The notes below the pieces were generated by a model, which ran no database searches, was not told the origin of the DNA, and saw only the letters and a list, made by a program, of their open reading frames with translations. From Jacaranda mimosifolia (Eukaryota > Streptophyta > Magnoliopsida > Lamiales > Bignoniaceae): a DNA stretch of 64,000 bases. The stretch spans positions 15,514,501 through 15,578,500 of the forward strand of contig CM032133.1 in assembly GCA_018894105.1 (NCBI GenBank), in the 5' to 3' direction. Positions 22,901 through 32,766 of the stretch are shown piece after piece. Every line of letters begins with the position of its first letter. Within the stretch, counting starts at the first letter, position 1. The position numbers and the translations under genes were made by a program.

Positions 22901-25722
22901 AAGACAATTCATACAACTATGATAGAAACTGACCTCAGGAGCAACTTCCTCAACTTTTTCATTCTTGTTAACAGCACAAAGCACTTCAAACAGCACACCG
23001 GCTGTCTGGTAAGCTTTTCCAAGCTGAACTCTGCCAAAAGAAAAGTCAATTACTCCATGAAAGAGCTGCTCTAAAACTAGTCTATTGTCAGCAGGTACCT
23101 ATCAGCTTGCTCCCCCTTGTTAAGCGCCAGAACATAGTGCTCATAATATTGCTTGTAGAAGCTCTCAATTTCCCGAGCATCGGTCTTCTTGACCCGAGAA
23201 GCAAGAGTTGATGCATTGTCCTGAATAGGAGTTTACCATTAGCTTGATTCTTGAGACAATAGAGGAAATCCTAAAAGCTATGGATTAGAATATTAATGAG
23301 TCTTTCTACATAAAAATGTCAACATGGTCCACTTCATACCAGATATTCAATCTATACATAAGCATTAGTCTTTAGACACTTTTATTGCCTTTTTCTTTCG
23401 GAAAATAATGCAGAACAGCTCCTGCTCCTAGCTAACATCCAGTATTTCAATTCTTAAGCAATTATAAGGGGGATAAAATCGTGTTCTAAGTCTTCTTTCT
23501 AGCGGTCTTGCTCTATGCTTGCTTGCTCAATAGGAGGCTTAGGCTCGTGCATTAAGGAAATGAAAATATAAACAAGGGACAAGGTAAACCAAATATATTA
23601 GTGCATTTTGAATCTTAATTATGTAAACGAGTGCTCTCGATTCGGCACCAACCACATGGAACAGTGCTTGCTAATAGATAGAGAAAGTGCAATAGTCATG
23701 ATGGTTCGAGAACCACACTCAGAAGCTTGCTGTCAAGGTAAGAGAAAACCCACGTCATACCAAGTGCCCATACACTAGATATGGATAAACTCCTAGTACG
23801 AGCCTATGATCTCTCAGCAGTTACCAACCGGGATAATAACATTCCACCGTGCTCGCAGCCCCGGTGCTCGCGCTAGTTGGCATTCTGCAAGCTCAACCTA
23901 ACTAGCTCCCATTACGAGCTCATACACTTGATAGGAATCAATCAGAATTATAACCCTCAATTCGGAGAGGGTTGGGGAAAATTGTCAAGAAAATCACAAA
24001 AGCTCCTCAACATGAATTGAAACTTAAAACAGACAATGCGAAAGGAAAGCATTGAGGTGCGGCTTGAAGATTAAGAAAGCTAAATGGAGGAAGATAAATG
24101 TCCTAGTAATAATAATATGAATTAAATTAATACCATTATTATTGATCAATACTATAAAAAAAATATTCCCCCTCTTGTTTGACATGTCTTGTCATTTATC
24201 TATTAAATATATTAGCCTTATTCGAATCAGCTGCATTTCATGACTACTAGAATTTTATGATTCTCTTTTTTCATTTAACTAGATCAGTCATACATCTTAT
24301 TATTTTTAATATACTTAGTATTCAAGAAATCTGAAAAACAATTTATGAAAATAATTACAAATGTTTGCAATTATAGAGACATGGAAAATAAAAAAATCTA
24401 AAACGAAATTCAAATATTAAGCACATACTAAATGTGTGAAAATTGCTAGGGTCCATTAGTCTATCATGCTCCTCAAATTTAGCACCCTCCCTTGTACGAA
24501 AAGACTACTTTGAAAAAATTTAACTCATTCTCAAAGGCTATATTTGGTTGTAAATTGGGTCATTCTCCCAAAATATTTTGGGAGAGGGAGAATGGATTTT
24601 GGGTAGTAGGGTTGGGGAATATAATAGTTGTTTGTTTGTATTTTGGAAGAATGAATTGGGAGAAAATAGTTTGTTTGTTTGTGTTTTGGGAGGGACAAGA
24701 TGTCATATCAATGACTTTTTTATTAGGTTTGAGAGTGAAACGAATATTTTAAAATTGTTTATATATGTGTATATATAGATTGTATTAGTGGTAGTATATG
24801 TATATATTTGTAATGATGAAAGAAGTGTGGTACCTTGAGGGTGTGGAGTTAGGGATAGTATGGATTTTTTTAAAATAAATTTTGTATTTTGAGAGTGGGA
24901 TAGAGAATGTATAGTGTTTGTTTATTTAAATTTTGAGAGTTGAAAAATGCATTGGGGGTTTACAATCAAACAAAACCAAAATTATATAAATTTTGCCCTA
25001 GCCCTGTTTCACAATATTATTTCTTATATAAAACAATATTGTGTAATATGCTATGCAATATATATACAGGGCTAAAATTAAATATTTACCCGTTCTAGTC
25101 TTTGATGAAGACTAGTTTTGAATTGCCGTACGCCACGTCCACTTGAGTTCGGATCCAATCTGTGCGACTTCTCAAATGCATAAAATCGACCTATCCAACA
25201 ATTGACAGGAGTGAAATTTTTGAAATTTTTTTATGAATTTCAAATACACACACACACACACACCTCTTCTCCCAAAAACAACCAAAAAGTTTTTTAAAGG
25301 TTAAGTAGCGAAGACAGCCGATTCAACGGTGAAATGAAAGTTTTCAGATCAGTGAAGAACTCTTAGAACACAATGGGCAGTTATGGTGGTGCAGCGACCA
25401 TACTGGCGTCAATGGTACCATAGCAACATACAAGATTTTCAGAACGAGGTGCAACAAAAATGATGATGCACATTTCTCTTCATGGATAATTTTCATTCTA
25501 GGGCACATTGCAAAAATAGGAGAAGAAAATAGACGTACAGAGGTACGCTACACGTGGGCGTTCATTCTGGATCTCATTGGCAACGCGGAGGATTGGGGCA
25601 ATAGACTGGAGCGAGGATGGGACAACCTCATTGTCAAACACCTCCATGGAGAATGTCGTGGTGGCGCTGCGCGACGGCCGCCGCATGAGTGCCGATTGAT
25701 CATGATTCCCTGCCGACACCAT
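8834..25722 (-). CDS. CALS5: Callose synthase 5-like (1,3-beta-glucan synthase), 42 exons
   Basis: It polymerises UDP-glucose into callose at the plasma membrane; Arabidopsis CalS5/GSL2 makes the callose of pollen mother cell and tetrad walls. Hand-assembled exons run from ATG 25722 to TGA 8834 and sum to 5733 bases, 1910 residues, close to the ~1920 of CalS5. The N-terminus carries [19 protein letters not shown] and the C-terminus [15 protein letters not shown], both characteristic of CalS5 rather than CalS1-3. Order: cytosolic N-terminus with FKS1-type domain (roughly residues 300-430), first membrane block (450-755), large cytosolic catalytic loop (755-1490), C-terminal membrane block (1490-1890). 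All exon phases agree and no internal stop occurs. Oddities: intron 6 has a GC donor; intron 22 appears to have a GA donor, which if unspliceable would truncate the protein near residue 828; exon 21 has a weak donor (GAG/GTTCCT). Introns 2 and 15 (~1.9 kb each) hold transposons. Confidence 0.93.
18698..19071 (+). mobile_element. Short non-autonomous Helitron-like element in intron 15
   Basis: It starts TCTATACTATTAATAAAGCA, the classic plant Helitron 5' terminus, preceded by A. It ends GACCGCTAG followed by T. Start TC, end CTAG, and insertion between A and T are the Helitron rules. The expected 3' hairpin just before CTAG is weak, so the 3' end is less certain than the 5' end. At 374 bases it encodes nothing. 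Confidence 0.5.
19257..19859. mobile_element. hAT-like MITE in CalS5-like intron 15
   Basis: The ends are inverted: CATGGTTTAAAAAA at left, and CAATGTTCAAAAAA on the reverse complement of the right. Each is followed inward by ACCGG/CCGGT-rich sequence. It is flanked by an 8-base duplication with one mismatch, CACATGAC at 19249-19256 and CACACGAC at 19860-19867, the length typical of hAT elements. A related copy lies at 28152-28812. It is non-coding. Confidence 0.75.
23460..24160. other. Unassigned GC-richer block in CalS5-like intron 2
   Basis: Intron 2 (23221-25089) is unusually long. This part of it has a base composition unlike the flanking AT-rich intron, with fragments such as CCGTGCTCGCAGCCCCGGTGCTCGC. 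It looks like inserted repeat DNA, possibly an LTR-retrotransposon scrap, but I could not identify termini, a target duplication or a coding motif. Confidence 0.3.
24536..24977. mobile_element. MITE in CalS5-like intron 2
   Basis: A ~442-base block is bounded by inverted ends: GGCTATATTTGGTTGTAAAT at left, and GGTTTTGTTTGATTGTAAAC when the right end is reverse-complemented. The interior is repetitive (TTGTTTGTTTGT and TTTTGGGAG motifs) and has no coding capacity. The flank on each side reads AAA, which could be a 3-base target duplication as in PIF/Harbinger-like MITEs, but that is too short to be firm. Confidence 0.55.
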
Positions 25723-26110
25723 CTTGTATCGATCGCTCTCGCTCTCCCTTAGCTATCCTGAGGAATTAATCAAAATCAACCCCTCAGCCCAGCTTGGGTA
25801 AGCTTGGCAGAAATCTTCCTCCACCGGCCCCACTCTCTCTCCCTCTCTTCGCTCAATCGGCCTCCAAGTTCTGATCGCCATGCATTACACCAATCAACTA
25901 ATCCATCAAAAGAAAAAAAAAAAAAAAAAAAAAGAAAGAAAGAAAGAAAGAAAGAAAGTAAATCACAGAGAAATGGATCAAAAGAGCTCACCTTAGCCCA
26001 CAGACGATCCGTCGTCATTTCACGTACGTAAGTACGTACGTCCGAATGTGTGTATTTCTAGTGTGTAAAAAATCAAAACAAAGAAACGGAATTTTTCCAG
26101 AGAGAGAATG
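25723..26110 (-). promoter_or_regulatory. CalS5-like 5' leader with probable 5'UTR intron
   Basis: Upstream of the ATG, the minus strand has a good donor (GGCTAAG/GTGAGC, intron starting at 25991) and a good acceptor (TTCCTCAG/GATAGC, intron ending at 25758). These predict a ~234-base 5'UTR intron. That intron contains the poly-A/(GAAA)n microsatellite at about 25913-25959. The transcription start is not resolved; CT-rich leader sequence extends to about 26110 and no clear TATA box is seen. The opposing short frames in this interval are low-complexity by-products. Confidence 0.5.
25913..25959 (+). repeat. Poly-A / (GAAA)n microsatellite
   Basis: A run of about 20 A interrupted by G is followed by about six GAAA units. 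It lies inside the predicted 5'UTR intron of the callose synthase gene. Confidence 0.9.
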
Positions 26111-27859
26111 CAGAATGTGTGTGTGGTGTTAGTGTGAATAAAGATGAGAGGAAGAATATGAAGGGGGTGAGGGATGATGAAATGTGAAGGTGGGTGGGTG
26201 GGTGTAAGTGCGGGAAAAAGGAGGGAGAATTGAAATGAAGAGGCGTTACATGTGGTTGTATTTGAGCCTTCTGCGGGTTTGGCCGTTGGGAGATGTCCCC
26301 ACCCCGCTATTTTTCGTTTCCCTTACTTCTCCCCTTCAGATATTTTTCTGTCGACTCTTTTTCTTTTTTACTCTTTTCTTGTGTCTAAAAGGGTCAAAAT
26401 TTATTTACCTTCTAAATTAAATTATCTCTGTTTCCATTTTTGGAAGGGAGTAAAATTTCTGCGTTCAATTTCAATGCAACTAGTTTTGTATCTCATGTTG
26501 GGCTCAACATAAAGTTTTATAGAGTTTGGAAATTATAGTTCCTATCTAATTTGATCGAAATCAAGTTAATCTTACATTATGAGTAGATTATATTTATAAT
26601 GTCATTGATATATAATTTTAAAAAAAAAAGAATAATTAATCATAAGCCATGCAATAATACTTACCATTTCATGGATTGAATTTATCAAAACTCAATCATG
26701 ATAAGAAACTGCGAATTTTTCACATTTTGTGTATTTACCGTCCTATTATTCTCAAAAATAGCAATTTATGGTGTCATATGATTTAAAACTACGAGATTAG
26801 TTTTGTAAAAAAGAAAGTTCCATCATAAACAGTTTTTATCTTCTTACAGAACGACCCCCCCCCCCCCCCCAACACACACACACACACAAACACCAACCCG
26901 CAACAAAAAAAAAAAAAAAAGGAGCTATAATAAGTTTGAAATACAAGAATAACCGTAGTGACCATATGTTGGAGAACTTTGGGAAGCGGAGTGAATCAAT
27001 TTTTGATTTTCATTTTAATTTGCTCTAAAACTATCTACTAAGTAATTAGGTATTCCAGCTTCCGTGTAATTGCAGTTTATGTAAGAATTTGATAGCAAGT
27101 TGGTTAAGCATTTCTTTATTTGTTGACAATTGAGGTGTTACTTGCATATTGCTTCCTCCGTCCCAATATTAGGATTTTGGTTTAAATCATTGTGGAGTTT
27201 GGGATTAACACTGAAAAATAAATAGTTTATGCAGTTTTTTAGTTTTAAGTAATAGATAATTTTGAAGAAAAAAAAAATCTAATAACAAAATGATGCCATA
27301 TTTTGGAATATTTCTAAGAATAAATAAATATCATAATTTGGTATAAAAGAAATAATACTAGTGTAGTTTGAGGCAAAAAACAAAATTAGTATATGCAGGA
27401 TCACTAACTCTAAGACCAGCCAAGTGCCATTTGACCTAATGGCATCATTTTCACATTTCTCACATATAAAAGTTGGGGCTGTCTTTGGGTCAACACCCTT
27501 GTACCTGTAGAATAATAGAAGCCAATAAATTTCTCACGTGGCAATAGTATGAAGGTAAATTAAAATATTAATTTATCTAAAGACAAAAATGCCCTTCTAT
27601 CTATATAGTCAAAAAAGCTGCAAAAGTCTTTTTATATTGAAAAAGATAGTGAAGAAATTATTACTTCTTCCAAAATTTCATATAAAAGTTAGTTTTTTTT
27701 TTTGGATAGAAATATAAGAGTGAAAGATTGCCTAGGAGAAAAAATTCCATTTCTGTTGTTCTTTCCTGAGAGAGCCATATTCAAATGATGGCTACACGAT
27801 TTGATGAAGGTATAATCAGGATTAAAAATGCGTCTTTCACCGTATTATGGTGCTTATAT
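26111..27859. other. Intergenic region, probable callose synthase promoter side
   Basis: This is the upstream side of the minus-strand callose synthase gene. It contains a C-run plus (AC)n repeat at about 26854-26890 and a poly-A run at 26903-26918. At about 27153 there is a CTTCCTCCGTCCCAATATTA motif resembling one end of a Stowaway/Tourist-type MITE, but no matching opposite end was found within 250 bases. No coding region is supported. Confidence 0.5.
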
Positions 27860-28890
27860 TTAAAAAGAAAGCAAATAATTTTTTATTCTTTTGAAATTTT
27901 GATTCTAATTGAAAAAGAAAATTTTATTTACATTCATGGAAGTGGGTCTTTTAAGCAGTATTGGGGTGGGAAGACAAAGCGAATAAATTTTTATCCTTTT
28001 CAAAATCTATGTTATAGTTGAAAAAAATTATTTGCATATATGGAAATGGGTCTTAAACCTTGTTGGGTGGAATTATTTAAGAAGAAAGCAAATAAATGTT
28101 TCTCCTTTTGCAAAATATTTGTTGTGGATGAAAAAAATTTAACCATTTTGGCAATGTTTTGAAAACCGGACTGGTGAAGGGAGGCCAGTCCGGTCCAGTT
28201 GAATCCTCAAAATCGGTTGTGGTCAAAACCGGACCGATTCAACCGGTTCACTCTTCTTCTTTTTTTTGAAAATTTTAAATTTTAAAAAAAAAGTAAAAAA
28301 GAAAAGAGATGAGTTGCAGATGATGATTAAAGATTTTGAACATGTAATTTTTTAAAATATGAATTTATTTTCTTGAAATTTAATGAATTGGTAGTTATAT
28401 GTGAATGCTTATATTTAATTTGTTATTTTATTTTATTTAATCTCTCTTAAATAATGTTGAATATTTAGCGTAGATGAATTTATTTTTACTTAGAGTTGAA
28501 ACATGATACAAATGATTACTTAAATTAATTTGAAATATTATTTTTTATTTATTATAATTGACTAATTGTGAAGTAGTATTATTTTCTAAAAAAACGTACT
28601 TAAAAATAAGTAAGTTGAATTTTTTTTTTAATTAATATTCTTTCTATATCAATTAAAAGTTTTATTTTTTGGTAATATTAAAATATTATATATATTTATA
28701 AAATTAAATATAATTATTACATCATTATGGCGTCATACCGATTCAACCAGTGGTCGAACTGGTAACCAGTAGCCTCACCGGTTCATTGTCCGGTTCGATT
28801 TTAAAAACATTGCATTTGGGGTGGGTTTGTTTAAGCATATATATTGTTTTGTATTATTGAGCACTAGTGTTTTCCTTTTCAAAATCCTTT
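27860..28890 (+). repeat. Degenerate ~112-bp tandem repeats split by a MITE
   Basis: The pattern AGAAAGCAAATAA...TCCTTTTxxAAAAT...GTT...GGATGAAAAAAATT...GGAAGTGGGTCTT...GGGGTGGG recurs starting near 27868, 27967 and 28078. The third unit is broken at 28152 by the hAT-like MITE. Its tail (GGGGTGGGTTTGTTTAAGCA) resumes at 28816, after which part of a fourth unit follows. The short frame at 27785-28021 reads through two units and is not a supported gene. Confidence 0.65.
28152..28812. mobile_element. hAT-like MITE, second copy
   Basis: The ends are CAATGTTTTGAAAACCGG and, reverse-complemented, CAATGTTTTTAAAATCG. The flanks CATTTTGG (28144-28151) and CATTTGGG (28813-28820) form an 8-base duplication with one mismatch. 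Like the copy in callose synthase intron 15, both arms are rich in ACCGG/CCGGT and the centre is AT-rich. It is inserted inside a tandem-repeat unit. Confidence 0.78.
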
Positions 28891-28901
28891 ATGTAGACCA
28901 A

Positions 28902-29052
28902 AAAAAAAAAAAAAAGGAAGAAGAAGAAGAAGAAGAAGAAGAAGAAGAATTGTTTATATGTTGGTCCATTGAAGTTTTATAAATTGAAATTGATGGATGA
29001 TTGTAGGCATACCAATTTTTTCCCCCTGTTTATAAGTAGATTCATGGGTGAC

Positions 29053-29084
<32 letters not shown>

Positions 29085-29085
29085 T
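28902..29085 (+). repeat. (A)n(GAA)n and (AT)n microsatellites
   Basis: A poly-A run at about 28900-28914 leads into roughly ten GAA/AAG units ending near 28948. A separate (AT)n tract of about 14 units lies at 29058-29085. The sequence from there to 29575 is AT-rich with no feature. Confidence 0.9.
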
Positions 29086-29575
29086 CTCTAAAATAGTTAG
29101 GACTTCAAATCTTGACTCTTTTGAAAATAAAATGAGTTAAAATTCGTTTACTTAAGAAACTATATTAACTATATAATATAATCCTGAATTGAATTCTTGA
29201 ATTTTTATTAAATATATATTATAAGGATTATTAATTTAATAAAAATAATAATAATATGAAAAGTTTTTAAAAGTTGAGGATTGACAATTAAATAATTAAT
29301 AAAAATTAAAAACTACAAACTAAGATATAAACAATAGAAAAAATATAAAAAAACTATGATGACTTCAATTAAAAATATAGAATTTGATAAATTAAATATG
29401 AAAAATATTAAAACAGGGGAATAAGGTCCTCAATTTAATAAATACATAAATCAAAATTAAAGAATATCTGTTTATTAAATAGTTTATAGCAATTAAAAAA
29501 TTTATTGTTTCATAACTACATCCAATAAAGACTACACAAAGATTAATAAATATTTAATAAATAATTAGGTATAGG

Positions 29576-30377
29576 TGATATGGGATAGTCCAAGGTGATA
29601 TGGGATAGTCCAAGAGGCTTGACCCAAACACCGCAGGCCCAAGGATGTAGTGCCAGACCCATCTTGCACCTAGGGCCCAATGGTGCTATCGACTCAAATT
29701 GACCTCATCAATCGACGGTATATCCAGATAGACGAGCACTCGACCAGGCCGCATACAAAACTGTGGGTCAATAGATCAACCGTACCGCCAGTCCGCCTCA
29801 TGCGTCGCGTGCCAACCCACTGTCAGGTTGATCATTCTACCAACCAAAGAGGTCGACAAGGTACAATACCAACTCTATCGCATTAAATGCGCTAACAGGC
29901 GGCATGCCTCTGCATTAATGGCGCATACCGCCATAGTACCGCCCATGCTGTCGCACCAGGGAGGAGGCGCGTCAACAGTATCCTACTCTGTCCCTAAAAC
30001 CTGAAAAAGCGGCCACCTAGAATAGTACGGGAGTGGGAGATGACCAAATGCCCCTCATGCAAGGACAAAGATCCTCCCTACATGTTAAGGGCATCTCAAA
30101 CAAATCCCCACTAGAAGAAGGCTATAAATACCCCCACTCCAGTCTTTCAAAGGTATGCCATTTTACATATATCAAGCCCTCACTCTGTTGCTCGATTATC
30201 TACTCGACCTCATACTAACTTGAGCGTCGGAAGGCCTAAGCCGAGGGCACCTCGGCTAGCCTAATGTTTGCTCATAATTGCAAGACTCAGCCCAATTACA
30301 TTCATATATCGACCAGGGAGATTGACCCCTACGAAATCACTACCTAATCCAGCCTTCGTCGGATTTCACCCTCATCA
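29576..30377 (+). repeat. 5' LTR of element A
   Basis: The LTR proper is 29596-30377 (782 bases, TGATATGGG...CCTCATCA), matching the length of the 3' LTR. Its first 20 bases are duplicated in tandem: GGTGATATGGGATAGTCCAA occurs at 29574-29593 and 29594-29613. A TATA box (CTATAAATACC) lies at about 30122, so U3 is about 550 bases. Confidence 0.9.
30123..30130 (+). promoter_or_regulatory. LTR TATA box
   Basis: TATAAATA, in the context GGCTATAAATACCCCCACT. It is conserved in the 3' LTR at 40171-40178 and in element B (reverse strand, about 58933-58940), as expected for the retrotransposon promoter. Confidence 0.6.
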
Positions 30378-30394
30378 TTTGGTCTGTGGGAAAC
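30378..30394 (+). other. Primer-binding region of element A, apparently deleted
   Basis: The sequence after the LTR reads TTTGGTCTGTGGGAAAC. Many plant gypsy elements carry TTGGCGCCGTCTGTGGGAA here, so this copy looks as if four or five bases (CGCC/CGCCG) were lost. The comparison with the usual form is from memory. Confidence 0.5.
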
Positions 30395-30416
30395 TTATGA
30401 GTCCGCTATCGAAAAT

Positions 30417-32132
30417 GGTGAATACCAGGCGAGCCCCCTCAGGAAGAGAATAAAATAGGAGATCTAGCTCGCCCCCTCTTAGACCTCAGCAAGAAGTGGG
30501 CGTCCCCGGGTCAAGCGCCCAGCCAGAACAGATGGTCACCCTAACCATGCCCCAATTGATGCAGCTCATCAGCGAGCAGATTTCAGCATAGATTTCAGCT
30601 CAACTTTCGGCCACTTTGAATCGACACACCATTCAACAGGAGTCGGCAGCTAGTGCAACACTGCAACCTGCGACCCTGGAGGAGAGACAACCAAGAGAAA
30701 ACCTGGAATGACCAAAATCCAGAAGGCCACCCTCGAGGCGCGAAGTAAGCCCAGGCTGTTTTCCAAGAGAAGTGGCCTGACCCCTGCCCCGCAAGGAGGT
30801 GGCGGATTCTATCAACCATGGCGTTCGATTTATTCAAGTCCCGTAGCGTGATAGGGAGGAATGGGAGGAAGTGTCCCACCGGGTCCAACAGCTGAACCGA
30901 CGACTGAAAGAGATCTCGAGGAGAAGTAGGGAAAAGTTTCCCCATCAAGAGGGACTGCAGAGGCTCTAAAGAGAGAAAGACTCCCCCTTCGTCCAAGATA
31001 TCATCGACGAGCGCATTGATGTCGATGCCAAGATCCCGACCGGCTTGCCCCAAATATGATGGCTTGACCAACCCGAACGAACATCTAATGCAGTTCGAGC
31101 ACATGATGCAGCTGCATAGACATAGCGAGTACATCCACGCCAAGATGCTGGTGACCATCTTTCAGGGGATAGCACTTGACTGGTTTGTGAAACTGGAACC
31201 GGTATCGATATACTCGTATGACCAGTTGTGTGACAAGTTTTTGCACCAATTTTCCAGGAGAAGGAAAGCAAAACTCCCTCACACCCATTTGCACACCATG
31301 AAGCAAAATGAAGGAGAATCCCTCCGAGACTTTTTTACCAGATTCAACACGGAGTTGTTGAAGATTGACAGCCTGAGGATCGAGTTCCTGATAGACGTGT
31401 TAATTTTTGGGCCTCAGACACAAGGAATGTGCCAATGCATTGGTACGCGAACAACCCAGGTCGATGGAAGAGCTCTTCGACCTCGCAGAAAGATACATGA
31501 CCCAAGAAGAAATAAACAAACTGAAATATGGCAATCTTAAGATCGACAAGAAGAAAATCAAGGAGAAAGACGACCATTAGGTCAGGGAGGGACGTCAATC
31601 CCTCATAAAATGCTTCCACGACTACACTCCGCTCAACCTCCCGAGGAAGAAGGTGTTGTTTGCCATCCAGCACGACAATCTGCTCAAAAGGCCCAGAAAG
31701 CTTACCGAGATGGAAGCCATGAAAAAATCGAAGAAGTACTGCCACTTCCATAAGCAAAAAAGGCATGACACAAAAGATTATTTCAACTTGCATGATGAGA
31801 TCGAAAGACTGATCAGGCAGAGCTATCTGAAAAAATATGTCGACGAGCAGGCCAGGCGTGAAGAGGGCAAAACCAATCGGACTCTCCGTAGAGAAAGGTC
31901 GGCCAACCAGAGGAAAGAAGACAAAGGAAAAAGACCTGTCCAAGAACCCCACCCGCCCATTCGAAGAGTCATTGACATGATCGCGGGAGGTCCCACTGGG
32001 GGGGATTCCAGGTCTGCAAGGAAGCAGACTCAAAGAAAGTTAGAGTCGACCAAATCTGCCAAGGTCGAGATGGTTTTCCAGCACAGAGCCAGTCTTGTTC
32101 ACCGACTCCGACCTCGACCATATGGAAAATAG
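30417..32132 (+). pseudogene. gag of element A
   Basis: The frame begins at an ATG at 30417 (MVNTRRAPSG...), a start typical of Tat-type gag, and meets its first stop within 15 codons. The capsid-like domain (Retrotrans_gag family) is recognisable at about 31016-31400, with FxxAxLVTIFQGIALDWF-type spacing and a FLHQFS / FFTRFN pair. A second piece at 31653-32132 carries YCHFHKQKRHDT...FNLHDEIERLI, the C-terminal gag motif of this group. Several stops and frame changes separate the pieces. Long open frames on the opposite strand here are shadows. Confidence 0.8.
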
Positions 32133-32159
32133 GGGAGTCGACAGAAAAATAGACTGCCC

Positions 32160-32593
32160 CATGGTGGTAACACTTTAGATAGCCAACTTTGAGGTCAAAA
32201 AGATATTGGTCGACAATGGTAGCTCCGTGAACATCATGTTCTTATCTACACCGAATAGAATGAAATTAGGGGAATTAAAGTTTGATCCAGTCAGAACACC
32301 GCTAGTCGGATTCGGAGGGGTCCGAGATCATCCCAGAAGGATCTATCAACCTCTTCACAATATTTGGACAAGGTACCCAAAGCAGAACCTTAATGATCAA
32401 CTATTTGGTGATCGACGCTCCATTCGCCTACAATGTCATCATTGGTCGACCAGCCCTAAACGACTTTAGGGCCATCGTCTCTACTTACCACATGAAGATT
32501 AAGTTCCCAACCCCAGCAGGAGTAGAAAAGCTTTTGTGCAACATTAAGTATGCATGGCGCTGCTATACCATTTCCATTGAGTCCCATGAGTAG
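32160..32593 (+). pseudogene. Aspartic protease domain of element A
   Basis: LVDNGSSVNIMF (active-site aspartate codon at 32212-32214) begins the domain, and after a frame change AYNVIIGRPALNDFRAIVST closes it. This is the usual start and end of the Ty3/gypsy protease in this lineage, where the DNGSS form is common. A frameshift between the two halves and an in-frame TAG upstream (about 32176) make it non-functional. Confidence 0.8.
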
Positions 32594-32766
32594 AAGAAGC
32601 GACCTCAACTGAAGCCCTCGGGGGACGTCCTTGTAGCGAAACCCAAGGGGGACCTTCATCTAAGAAGAAAAAGTTTGAAGACACCTAGGTCGAGCCCATC
32701 ACAGAGTTCAAAACTATCGAGCTGGAACCTGGAAACCCCGAAAAGACCACCCAGGTCAAAAGTGAT

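Larger units (their letters stand above)
20600..25722 (-). other. CALS5: CalS5-like exons 1-14
   Basis: Exons, minus strand: 25722-25539, 25190-25090, 23220-23099, 23030-22934, 22795-22685, 22567-22439, 22343-22251, 21901-21810, 21724-21598, 21466-21329, 21253-21177, 21094-21016, 20934-20809, 20714-20600. Together they encode about residues 1-530. Exons 2-5 give the conserved [24 protein letters not shown] and [15 protein letters not shown] stretches. Exon 9 carries the FKS1-domain signature [20 protein letters not shown]. Exons 13 and 14 start the first membrane block. All donors are GT except exon 6, which ends TTTCAG followed by GCATGT. Borders were read by eye and checked by reading-frame continuity. 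Confidence 0.88.

Noticed and set aside
8834..25722. Assignment to CalS1-3, CalS7 or CalS9-12 instead of CalS5
   Set aside because: The N-terminal LMRRPSRSA...EVFD run and C-terminal [11 protein letters not shown] tail, the ~42-exon structure and 1910-residue length fit CalS5 best. A tree was not computed, so orthology is inference.
25776..26031. Overlapping frames on both strands around the callose synthase leader
   Set aside because: Both are low-complexity products of the poly-A/(GAAA)n repeat and CT-rich leader, and one lies largely in a predicted intron.
26839..26918. C-run, (AC)n and poly-A as a regulatory element
   Set aside because: Simple microsatellite sequence; nothing shows a binding site or function.
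30595..31158. Minus-strand open frame of 187 codons
   Set aside because: Also a shadow of gag in element A; it has no recognisable domain and is not kept open in a second copy that could be compared.
31344..32033. Long minus-strand open frame of 229 codons
   Set aside because: It lies opposite gag of element A, matches no family I know, and shares the GC-rich codon shadow of the sense frame. The sense strand carries clear gag motifs.
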